Part shown: piece after piece, positions 25,723-36,662 of the stretch
Layout of the letters: the number at the start of each line of letters is the position of its first letter
How positions within the stretch are numbered: position 1 is the first letter of the stretch
Assembly (NCBI RefSeq): GCF_964275005.1
Contig: NC_092693.1
Location: 30,702,173 to 30,766,172 of the forward strand
DNA length: 64,000 nucleotides
From: Diadema setosum
Taxonomy: Eukaryota; Echinodermata; Echinoidea; Diadematoida; Diadematidae
Direction: 5' to 3'
Translations under genes and position numbers: made by a program
The notes under the pieces: model-generated
Databases searched by the model: none
What the model saw: only the letters and a program-made list of their open reading frames with translations
Told to the model about the DNA's origin: nothing

Positions 25723-27912
25723 TTACAGAAAGCTTGTAGAAGATGACGAAGTAGCTAAGTCCTTTCCTGTCTCAAATTCAAACCTCAAGGTCTGTCCTGT
25801 TGGCTGCTCTGAACGCTCCGGCGGTGGGAGCCCCTCTCGAATATCGAAGTCGCTCTTCAGAGGTGGCATATAGACATTAATGTTATTAGTCGTTACATGT
25901 TTACACTGACTTGCTCTAGTAAGCTGTTCTTCATTTCTAGCATTTTCTCGGTCGTGTCGTCGAACGCTATCGACTCCTTCCAACCACTTGTACATCTCCA
26001 CGATATCGATGTTTCGTGGGCGTCGCGGGCGTCGTCGGTCGTACGAGTAAGGCATCCCGTGATGGTGGCGATGCCGGCGACGGTACCCGCGCTTGTACTC
26101 GTAGATTCCGAGGTTGTACACGTGCTCTCGAGTATGTCTGCAGGGGAAAGCGAATGATGTTGCGAAACAGAAGAACAGAAGGAGGAGGACAGGAAATGAA
26201 GAAGGAGAAGAAGAGGAGGAGGAAAAGAAAAAGATGATGACGATATAAGGTAAACTGCCGAACCGCTGTTCTCCAAGAGGACTGCAGATTTAGCAGGGCA
26301 CAGACAGTACAACATAGGATGATTGATGCCTTTATGGGTCGAGAGAGAGCCGTTGAAATGAATTCAGGTACGTACATACATGACCATTGTACTGCAATCA
26401 GAAATGCTTGCAGTTTTGAGCTTTCACATAGTCGTCATGATTGTACAAGGAGCTTTAGACTTGAGACGGGGACGTTTAGACGACAATGGCGTTGGTTGGC
26501 CGTTCCCCTCTCTCACTGCGTAATGTTGCAAAGAACGTACACCATTAATTTGAGTAATGTTGCAAAGTATACTACGCGAGGACGCAGCCTATACCATGTA
26601 TACAAAGTAAAATGACGCTCCCGTTTATTACGATTATTGCATCAAGTAACTTTCTGCGTCGTGAATTCAAGTGGACGCCAAAATTGCCCAGAACAGATAG
26701 TGAAAACTCAAACGACGCGAGATCGATTTTGATAAGCGATTTTGAGCAAGCGCCGAGCATTTTTTTTTTCCTCTGAACGTCCGCGTCGTGAAAATCTAAA
26801 GCTGCCTAATATCGTGTGACCTTGATTATTGGTAACATAATCTATATATAGCATGGATGGCTCACTGGAACCCCCCCCCCATAACTATATACGAGTGTGA
26901 TAATAACAAAGGTAACTTAAACCATGCGTGAAGAATTCCACACGAAGGAATACTTTGAGAAAGCATACAGAACATTGTGGTTGCATTTGCTATAAATTAC
27001 CTAAATATTGGTCCCTTTTCCCAACTGGGAAGTTTCTTTCCATTTAGGGACGAGGAGATGGTCGGAAGAGACTCGGCGAACCTCTGACTTTGCTCGACGT
27101 CGATAGCGATGGCGTGGCTACAATTTTGGCACCGCTGCCCATCCAGCGAGTCCGTGGACGAAGTGCGAGACGATAGTTTCTTCCTGTGGAGAATGACGTA
27201 AGCGCCAAGCGCAAATATCGCTATGCTCTCGACTGCGACCACGGATATTGCTACGTAGAGGATGACGGCGAGACTTGGAGAGTTTTCTTCGATGTCGTCG
27301 TCGATGAGAAAACTGGAAGACGGGGAGCCTGAGATGAGAATCGAAATGTAGTTTAAAGGAAACAAAAGCCGAAATATAATGTGGATATTATGAAAAAAAT
27401 AAAATCATTATTCTAAGAAACTGAAAATATGTTGAAATTTCTTTATATTGTTGTCCATAATTACGTCATGAAAGGTTTAGCAGTCTCCTCATCCAGCAAT
27501 GACGGCACAAAAACTTTAAAATTTCATATAACTTTTGAACGGATCTTCCGATTTTCCTCAAACATTCGCTGATGCATTCTACTTTATATGACTACTTTCG
27601 CTCCATCAACATATATATTTGGACTTTGGTTTTCCTTCAATGGTTTCTGAAGAATTAGACGCCGGCAGTCTCTGTGTAGTGTAATGGTAAATTTACCATG
27701 TTTATGTTATATGCACATCAAGAAAGCCTATGGCATTGTGTGACACTGCAACAGTAAATTATAGTTAACAAGGAATATAAATTTCAGAGTTACCTCTTCC
27801 AGCCCTCTGTATATTTATATGCTATTTATATACATCTATTTCTATGCTGATATTCTTGTACATATATGTTTGTACATATATGTCTGTTTGTACATATATG
27901 TCTGTTTGTGAG

Positions 27913-27967
<55 letters not shown>

Positions 27968-30900
27968 TACGAGTATAGTGATACAAGGTGTTTTTTTCCT
28001 CGTCTCTATTGCTTCTACCATTTCCACATCACTTCCATATTATGAGTAGGAAGTATTTTATTGTATGAGAAACAAATGGCAATTTATACTGCTGCATGTT
28101 GGCGTTGTGTGGGGATGTGTGTGTGCATGTGTGTATGTTGTCTCGCAAATGGCTGTGTTTGTTTTGTGTTTTTTTCTCTTAGAGAAACAGTGAAATATGC
28201 CCCGTTTTGTGTTTTAAATAAATGATCTATTATGTTCCCGTTTCGCGGGCTTGTGCGAGAATGTGTGTTAAAAAAAAAAAGCGGATTTCGTTTCCTTGGT
28301 GTAGAGAGTTACAATGTAAAATTTGATATTAGTTTGCACAATGGTGGTGATACTGCATTTTGTCTCTATGTAGTGTAAGATTGACGTTAATGTGTGCAAT
28401 GTTTGTGTAAAAAGCAGTTTGTCTTTGTATGATGCTTTGTTTTGTTTCTGTGAACATTTCTGTTTCTATGATATGAAATGGTATGAAATTCGAATAAAGA
28501 ATTATCAAAAAAAAAAAAAAGGTTATCAAACAAACGCTATTCAACAGAGCAGCCGTCACAAAAGCGATATGATAATAATATTGGTGTTTTTGTGGTCACT
28601 TATGCTCCGGTCATTTTATTATATTTTTCGTGTATCTATATAGCATTCTATAGCAAAATTGTTTATCTTGATAGATCCTTGTGGGGCTCACTGACCTCTG
28701 GTGGGGCTACGTGAGTACTCACCTCGCCACAATCTCTTCTGGCAAATGTCTGGTTTGCATTATTAAGTGATCCGAGACAAAGTGTCCTTTCGGACCACCT
28801 TCTGTATCTCTACTGATTCTTTTTTTAATGTTTAATCTTCTTTATTACATTATGTGCCTGTCATCCATGCCACTAATCTGGCAGAACATGTGAAGTCTAA
28901 TCAATCAAAACGATATTTTGTATCTGGTTTTACTGACGCTGTTTCGTTCGCATGACTGTATTCTGCCTGTCACAAGACAATCTAAAGAATAGTGGAGCAG
29001 AGTACGTGACGCGTGTGATCGCATGCGAAAACATCAAACACACACACAAAGACAGTAAATGAAGACAAGAACATGATGAAAACAAACCATTAAGATGACA
29101 CATTGGAAAGGACAACGGAAAACTGGCCGGAAAACACAACCAACAAAGGTAGAATAGTAATCGATAACTTCTACAAGGCAATTGAATCAATATCATAGTA
29201 GACATCCCCATATAAAGAACTCCACAACAGACAGTCAAAGAAATTACGCGCGTGTTCGTCTTGAAAGCGCTTTTGAAATAAGAAGATGGATAGTGGCGTG
29301 CAGAAATCTAAACATTTTAAATCGATGTGAACAATGTCATAATGTTAAAGGCCTCGAGTATGCGGTCTTCAACTGAGCCTGCTGAGAATAATTGATACAG
29401 CCCCATCAATGCCACGCATTGTTAGGTGCTGTATGCTACGACTACTATTTGCTGTGAGGGAAGTAAAAAGGAGTCTCCCATGCTGTACCACTTCCCTGGG
29501 CCTGGTCTGTGCTTTTGTGTGCACTGTACATTCATATATTCATTTTCAATCGGCTGAATAGAATAAACGTTGTATCACTTCATTAAATTCCCATATTATG
29601 ACAGCGATAAAAACATGTATGATTGAATGACGAGAGAGGGAGAATACACAGAAAATGTTTTAGATCGTCAATATCTCGGCGAATTGAGCTTTATCAAAAG
29701 CTATTCTTCTCCGTTGCTCATAGGGTGGATTCTATATAGAGTGAATCAAAATAAAAAACCCAGAATGTTAGAGGTTTCATGACTACCGGACATAAACTTG
29801 AAGCTTTAAAAAAATGATGTTTAAGTTTTGCATGTTTTTTTTTCACGAAATGATTATATCACATTACAAGGGAAACATACCTAAGGTGACGACTTGTCAA
29901 GGTCTCGCAGGTTTTACACCAATTTACACACAAACTTAACTTTCACTAAATTTCCTTTTTTTTTCCAACCATGCCAAAGGAGAAAAGAAGTTTTAATTTT
30001 CTTCGCATCAAAGGTTGTCGTGCTTTGGTATACTTGTCAACGATTGAGTTTTTAGGAGGTATGATGGTATTTTTGGATGTCGAACCATCTACCAAAACAA
30101 TGAATTTATGAAATCTTTTGCGTACGGACCAATGAGACAATAATAAATATGACTATGCAAGGCAGGACATTATCGGACAGCATCCGATTTCCACATTTTA
30201 TTAACCGATGATACTGTTTCATGAAAACCAAATCAGGACGTAAGAACATCATTTTTTTTTTCCATTTTCTTTTTTAAGAGCTGACATCTATTTTTGGAAA
30301 AAAAAGATGAGATAATTTTTTTTTTTTGTAAATCATATGTGGATATACTTTAAGATTGGTATTTGCCCACACGTTCACTTGAGTTTCTTCATATTTTCAC
30401 TTTTATCTTTAACTTTATAAAGAAATGACTTACTTCACGGATGTAGATTTGCTGATCTGACTGTTGTGGCTTCTCTTTTCGGCTCACACGTGATTGTGAA
30501 CGTGAACAGTACTGACGGTTTTACAAGTTTTCATGTTGATCAATTCCTGTTATGCGAAATCATAAAGTATATGAATTAAACACTCTCCCACTGTCATGCT
30601 CTTACCATTTTCTTGAAGAGCAACCAAATTAGTGATCAGATTATTTGAGAGCTATAATTTTTGTGACCAATAACTATTTTTACTATGAATTTCCACACAA
30701 ATATTATCTCTAAATCCGAGGATGTTTCATTATACATGTTAAATGTACTAAGTATAGGGCGAAGGGTCGGATGGGGGTCATTGCACTATTTCCTGTATAT
30801 TCTTGGCATGTTCTTCAATGTGCGTTTATACCTGATTTCCGCTGTGTTCAATCATTATAGGTACTATGCTACACTGACTGCTACACGAACAGTTAGGTAA

Positions 30901-32230
30901 TCCGCCACTGGAACGTGAAATAGTTTAATCAGGTTTAATGCAACGGCGTGACGGGAAAAAGCAAAGCTTCGTCTTATTGATTAAACTTGACAAGGTAAAC
31001 GAACCTCCATGCAATACTAACTCTTCATATAAATGTACTTTTCTTTACAACCATTTTATTCAGCCTCTTAGTCTTAGGTAAAGGTGAAGTTCTTTTTACT
31101 ATCCTTCCACAAAACGGACTCCCGAAGTGTACTTAATCCCCAGATGTCCTCAACGATTGTCATTCACGCTATAAAAATAAGCCAGTTGTCTCTGCGGCAT
31201 TAGCGGGGCAGATTATTATGTGAAAAGAAAATGCTCACTTCCAGCGAAGAGTGTGAAATTGATAGAGGTATTAGGGGACATTGGTTTCAAAGAGATCTTT
31301 TAAATGTTTCGTTATGGCGGGGCATTGAATTCAAGATGGCGGCCGACGTGGTCAGATCTCTTGGATCCGACAGTTGTTTGTTTGTTTTAAATCAGCGCCC
31401 CAAAATACAAAAATTCATACTCTCCGCCAGATGTGAGCATCTCGTCCAATTTTGTTATCTACCCCACTATGAAGATTTGTCGTAAACCACTTTTGACTGC
31501 TTTTTTGTACTAAGAGGTTTTATCAGAATGACTGAAAGGTAAGAAAAATGAAATAAGTATAAATCTCGCAATATTATAGATAGCAATGCTATTTATTAGC
31601 CCTTCTAGTATGTCTTTGTTGTCTTTATTAGTTGTCGGCCCAGTATAAGCTTTCATGCAACAACTAGCTGGTCATAAAGGTTTGTCGAAATTAGCATGAG
31701 GTGACAGAATATATAGATCGGAAAAAAAAAATTGGAAAGATTTTTTTTTTTCTTTTTTTGCAAGCGAATGGACAGGCTGCGAGACCACGACAACCTCTGC
31801 ATCACCTTATCTAGTTTGCATATTAGGCCCTGTGGTACTGGTATAAATGGAATATCCGTGGGATATACTTTGGAATTCAATATATAAGTTATAACGTTTG
31901 CTTTCGTTGAACTTGTTCAGATGTTCAACGTAACTATATTGTTGTTCAAGTTTTCTCCTTTTGCATTGCCAACTTGAACATGGAGTGGAGTTCAGCGTTA
32001 GAATGACAATCTGAAGAGGAAGAAAGAGAAAACAGGAAAGGGGGATTAAATATGGGTATTATTGGTTAGATAGATGAATACGGGTGCAGAGAGGGGGTTG
32101 AAGGTGAGCTTTATATATAGGGCCTACCTGTGTCATTGCACGCAGCTTCTATCCCATAGAAGGAGATGAGTTGCAGGCCTAGGGAAAGCCACATCAACGC
32201 TCCAGCACGAGAGGTCCTCAAACTGTTCAT
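25723..32230 (-). CDS. Gene B: uncharacterised single-pass type I membrane protein, tandem paralogue of gene A
   Basis: Three exons on the minus strand, 32230-32128, 27328-27001 and 26137-25723, joined in phases 1 and 2 at GT-AG sites, encode 281 residues. Exon 1 gives a signal peptide (hydrophobic stretch about 11-25, likely cleaved near GIEA/ACNDT). The ectodomain is only about 25 residues, with one N-glycosylation sequon (NDT, 32-34) and an acidic run (DDDIEE). The membrane segment is about 54-81 and contains a Glu at 68 (VAVESIAIF), followed by the stop-transfer HRKKLSSR. The cytosolic tail has C101-x2-C104-S-H (CQNCSH), then a strongly basic, His-rich stretch from exon 3 (YRRRHRHHHG and RRRPRRPR), and ends in a Ser-rich FETGKDLATSSSSTSFL. 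I recognise no family. Exon-intron phases, the membrane Glu and the CxxC[S/T]H motif match gene A 4.4 kb upstream. Exons are clearly richer in G+C than the flanks. Function is unknown; a receptor accessory or adaptor role would be guesswork. Confidence 0.85.
27357..27637. mobile_element. TTAA-family long-TIR MITE, partial, beside gene B exon 2
   Basis: Begins AGGAAACAAAAGCC after TTAA and ends TTGGTTTTCCTT. The right half (TTCCGATTTTCCTCAAACATT) matches the copies at 9.3 and 61.2 kb; the left arm is mostly lost. It starts only 27 bp upstream of the exon 2 acceptor of gene B. Confidence 0.65.
27914..27966. repeat. TG microsatellite (gene B intron 1)
   Basis: About 26 TG dinucleotides, preceded by TACATATATGT(C/T)TGTT units in tandem. 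Confidence 0.95.
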
Positions 32231-32574
32231 CTTATGCGATCTTCTGTTAACGCTGATCTTTGTAACTCTGAGACGTATAGCTTTGGAGGGTAGTAGTGAT
32301 GGAGAAAGCCTCCCTCAGCCAGGGCGGCAGTTCTTCAGACTGATCACCCTTGTTACCCGTCTCGCTACAGCAAGCATTCGCTGCTCTATACTCTCGCCTT
32401 GCAGCTTTTTGTGTTCGATTTCTGTCAAGGAGACAGGATCATTATACGAGCATGGCCAGACACAGGACTTTTCCCCCCTGCGGGGGTGGGGGTGGGATGC
32501 TCGATATTGGGGTGGGGGGGGGGGGAGGGTCACTGGGGATATCCCCATACCTTCCACACATCAAGAGAAATTTT

Positions 32575-32790
32575 GCCGTTTTACAATGAAATTCAACGAT
32601 TATATTGGTGCATATGCACTTGTGGTCCAATATCTTGACAAAACCTTCAATAAAAAGTAAGAAAAATACATATATTCTGGGAAAAAATGAATAACATTAT
32701 CGTGTTTGATATATCTATCACCTCTATTTCCGTCGGTGGGCTTTTACTGCATTCACTAAGTCTATGGAGGTGGATAGAACTCACCGGAAA
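32575..32790. repeat. Repeat shared upstream of genes B and A (gene B side)
   Basis: AATGAAATTCAACGATTAT, GTAAGAAAAATA, TATATCTATCACC and TCTATGGAGGTGGATAGAA occur in the same order at 39525-39775. It lies 350-560 bp upstream of the gene B start codon. Confidence 0.5.
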
Positions 32791-32824
32791 AAAGACAAAC
32801 TGAACAGCAGTGAATGGAGTGTAG

Positions 32825-32832
32825 ATATATAT

Positions 32833-32876
<44 letters not shown>
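32825..32876. repeat. TA microsatellite
   Basis: Pure or nearly pure TA run about 600 bp upstream of gene B. Confidence 0.95.
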
Positions 32877-32880
<4 letters not shown>

Positions 32881-33906
32881 TCAGCAAAAAAAAAAGAAGA
32901 AAGTAAGCACTTATTTAAGTTTATATTTCTCATAAAATATTTGTGTAAAATTTTATGAAAGGTGATTTAATCAGCTATCAACCTGGTAGGTCAATAAAAA
33001 GGGAAACTCTACACATGAATGAACACCATTGTTTTTCTCTTCCAAGATACAAAAGTAAAAATTGCAAAAATGAACAAGTCGTCATTCACTCGTAAGTGCT
33101 CTTCCATGTAACAATAAGAACAAAGACAATTTTAACACAATAAAAAACGTGAATTAAGTTGTAGAAATAAATCTATACTTATGATATCGCTGAAACCCGA
33201 AAGATCAAAAAAGCTAAAAAATAATGGAGGAAAATGGAGAATTTTTGTCAAATCCTAGTTCAGTTGAAATGAGAGAAGAAGCAATATTAACAAAAATGTT
33301 AGGAATTTGAATTTATTTTTTAGATTAGGAAAATTGTAAATAATGTTTATTTGTTGAATTTGTCTCATGAGTTCTTGAATTACTAAATCAAAAGAATTAA
33401 ACAAAGATATTCTATTCATTTAATCATCTTTGTGCCCTTACTCCCTATCTGTCATGTGAAGTTTGAGTTGATGTAAAATTCTCGTTTCCCCCCTTTAGTA
33501 TCCCACTTTGATTTTGTTTGAGGTTATAAGAGATAAAGAGAACGGGGAAACTTACTTTTGCTATTTCATTCATGTCTGTCATGGTGTTAAACTGGTCTTT
33601 TGTTATCATTTCATATCAGGGCATTTGCAAATGAAGGAGAATATGTCAATCTTTGCAATTTTTATTCTTGTGCCTTGGAAGACAAAAACGAATGTGTTCA
33701 CTCATGCGTAAAGCTTCCCTTTATATTGACCTACAGATAGGATGATAGCCAATTAAGTTATCTTCAATATGGTATATCATAATATATCGATTTTCATCAA
33801 AATCTTCTATGAAAAATATGAACTAAAAAGTGTTTACTTTCTTTTTTGCTGATTGTGTATATTTAATGATATGTGTACGTGATGCTATGTAAGATATCAA
33901 TGTATT

Positions 33907-33938
33907 TATTGAACACACACACACACACACACACACAC
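33907..33938. repeat. AC microsatellite
   Basis: About 16 AC units. Confidence 0.95.
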
Positions 33939-34433
33939 TAGATTCTGTAATTTTCTCATTTACTGCTCAACTGATTATCTGAAAATTGAAATTGTTTAGT
34001 GCCCGCGTCTAAAGAGAAAGGGGACTTTGAAATTTTCAAGAAGGGGAAACTACCCCCACCTCCCACCCCACCCCCCCCCCCCTTCTTGCCACCACAGGAG
34101 GTGGAGATTCGAGTCCTAAACCTGTGATAACGTATCAGCCATCCATTTCGCCTCCTTCTCTTTCCCTATACGATAAGGTCAGTCGCGGCAATTGAATGGT
34201 ATTCGTCCGAAAAGACAAGGGCATGGCCTTGGGACGTGGCACCGTGTCTTGAGGTTAATCAATCCGCTTTGCGCCCTCCCTGCATCGAATTCATTTGAAA
34301 TTAGCCCACCACATGGAGAACTGAAGTCAAGTATTGAAGGGAGGAATGCATGTTTAAAGTTAACAAAATAATACTGATTTATAATCAACATAAAAATAAC
34401 TACAAACGAATCATCAGTTATATTGGTAAAAGG

Positions 34434-34436
<3 letters not shown>

Positions 34437-34484
<48 letters not shown>
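34437..34484. repeat. TG microsatellite
   Basis: About 23 TG units between genes B and A. Confidence 0.95.
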
Positions 34485-34486
<2 letters not shown>

Positions 34487-35686
34487 AATGATACAATGTG
34501 ATAGATCTAAACAGTGTATTACAACATGGAATCAACGAGGCAGCGAAGCAAGGATGAAAGCTCTTGCGCTTATCCCCGATGAACCCACGATTAGTCGCGC
34601 TTTGGCGGCGCCACGACTGATGACATTATACTACTATATTTTCAGCCATTGTCATACATTGACCTCTTCGCGGATCACGGCTAGCTCTTTGCTTGATGGT
34701 CGATTTTTCTTCTTTTTTTCCTCTTTTTTTTTTTTGGCTTTTTTTTTTTCTCTCGCCGCGACCAAGAAAGTGAACTTTTATAGACTAAAAGGACGAGGTC
34801 AACAAAGCTCGTGAAGTAAATCTTTACCACTTCCGATTTAGGTGGAATAATGATAGTTTATAGGGTGAGAGGTCGGTGGGGATTGTACTCTATATAAGAG
34901 GCAGTTTCTCGAGCCGGCAGCCTTTTTTTTTTTATAAACAAATGATAAGCATACAATGAAGCCGCGCATGTATAGGTTTCATTCTGAATAACTAATAAAA
35001 TATAATATGATCACCACGTACATGTTTGACATTTTTAAATTGCTGCACTGACAATAAATCGTTTTTTGGGGTAATAAATGAGCTTTGTAGAAAACTGACC
35101 TTCCGCATAGGTCATTTGATTTTGAGGACTTAATCAATATCTTATTTTGATTTGAAGAAAAAGCTACAGCAAAACAATAACAACATTATGATTATCTTCT
35201 ACTCCTTCAATCATGCATCGTAAGTGTACCGTTCTTACAGTTAGTGGTATATAGGATAAACGTACATGTATTTCGTAGTCAATTCAATCAATTCAATTCA
35301 ATTCAGTCATATTGTCCATACCAGGATATCTGTTTTGCTTACAAACCAATGCTTTCTACAATATAATATACAATACATTACATGAACAACATTCAAACGG
35401 CATGTCGAACATTATAGAAAAATACCATTTTTGTCAACATGAAAACGTAAAAACATTCATCATATTGGTATATCTCTCATATACATTATATGTAAACTGT
35501 GAATACAACAAATAATGCTAAACTGATACGGGGATTTATTTTCATGTCTCGAAGGTGTACAATAACAATACATGTTTTAAAATTTTGCAAATCATTTCAT
35601 GACTGGATGGACCAAAGCAAAACGGAGTTAAGGTAAAGAAATGATCTTGTTCCGTTGGATTTCAATCTCCTCCCTCTCCTCAACAT

Positions 35687-35860
35687 GGGGGCGCTGTGGC
35701 ATAGTGGATGAGACGCTCGACTACCAATCGGAGGAGCCGTCCTGGCGAGCTCGATTCCCACCCGGTGCTTACGTCCTGGGAGAAGATGTTTTTACCTATA
35801 CAATGCCCCTCTCGACCCAGGAGTATAAATGGGTACCTGACAACCCTATAGTAATAATAA
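35687..35860 (+). mobile_element. tRNA-derived SINE
   Basis: Starts GGGGGCGCTGTGGC. An A-box-like TGGCATAGTGG and a B-box-like GAGCTCGATTCCCAC are spaced as in a tRNA promoter. The body includes CTCTCGACCCAGGAGTATAA ATGGGTACCTG, a segment common to marine-invertebrate SINEs, and a TAATAATAA tail follows. Lies between genes B and A. Confidence 0.75.
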
Positions 35861-36326
35861 TGGCAGATCCCTCTGGTAGAACAGTGGCAACACTGAAGAG
35901 GCTAGCCTGGATAAATGGATGGAGTGGGAGAGTGTTATCGGCTACAATGGGTCGGGCCTTGTCTGTTTACAGCCTTGTTTTTACAACCTTTGTTTAAATC
36001 ATCTCTGATTTTCTTCTTTTTTTTTTTCCTGCCTAGTGTGAACGAAAGTGAATGTACGGATGTCATTCGCCGGGATATAAGCTAAGAAGTTCATGAGTCA
36101 GAATTACTTTATGATTTAGAGTATTAATACCTTTAAAAGATTTTCAGGAGTGGTTGCGTTACTGAACGCTTCCAAATCAAGTGCGAAATAGATTTTGCGA
36201 CACCACAACAAAAGGTATATAATAGTGAAGGTAAAAAAGGGTATACCGATCTCATGCACTGACACGGAGAATATTGTGCATGATTTCGAATCGAAACTGT
36301 CAAGGGCACTATTCGTGGTTGCCCCC

Positions 36327-36562
36327 GGATTCCGCGACCAATGGTACCTTCCGGGTGTTTCGACGGTGAATGCCGCTGCAGACACACACTTGCGTCATGA
36401 AGAGGACTCGGACCATGGTCCTACGTAAGTAGCTCCAAGTGGTAGGATTCCGCGACCAATGGTACCTTCCGGGTGTTTCGACGGTGAATGCCGCTGCAGA
36501 CACACACTTGCGTCATGAAGAGGACTCGGACCATGGTCCTACGTAAGTAGCTCCAAGTGGTA
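36327..36562. repeat. Perfect tandem duplication, 118 bp x 2
   Basis: 36327-36444 is repeated at 36445-36562 with no difference that I can see; the first four bases of a third copy follow. Starts GGATTCCGCGACCAATGG and ends CTCCAAGTGGTA. It begins about 100 bp past the gene A stop codon. Identity points to a very recent event or an assembly artefact. Confidence 0.9.
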
Positions 36563-36662
36563 GGATAAAGTCGTGACTATATAGACTCTCCCGAGATCTA
36601 ACTTATGGGGCCAAATCTGGCTTTCCTGACGCCTCAATGTATATTTCAACGGTCCGTCCTTC

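Larger units (their letters stand above)
32791..36326. other. Spacer between genes B and A
   Basis: About 3.5 kb with a TA run, AC and TG microsatellites, a G/C-run area near 34050-34350 and one SINE. TATATAAG at 34891-34898 resembles a TATA box on the plus strand, but no gene follows it. Confidence 0.4.

Noticed and set aside
25893-26377. Several open frames on both strands overlapping gene B exon 3
   Set aside because: They are other frames of the exon, which has unusual GC-rich codons; the spliced frame explains the region.
28930-29238. 102-codon minus-strand frame with hydrophobic stretches
   Set aside because: No recognisable protein, low-quality codon use, inside gene B intron 1.
31231-31485. 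84-codon plus-strand frame containing AAGATGGCGGCC
   Set aside because: The start context looks gene-like, resembling a YY1 site, but the frame lies antisense in gene B intron 1 with no resemblance to a protein.
34891-34898. TATATAAG as a plus-strand promoter
   Set aside because: No open frame or exon signature follows within several hundred bases.
36116-36503. Minus-strand frames repeating AAAFTVETPGRYHW
   Set aside because: Produced by the 118-bp tandem duplication; acceptor-like CTGCAG is present but no in-phase partner exon was found.
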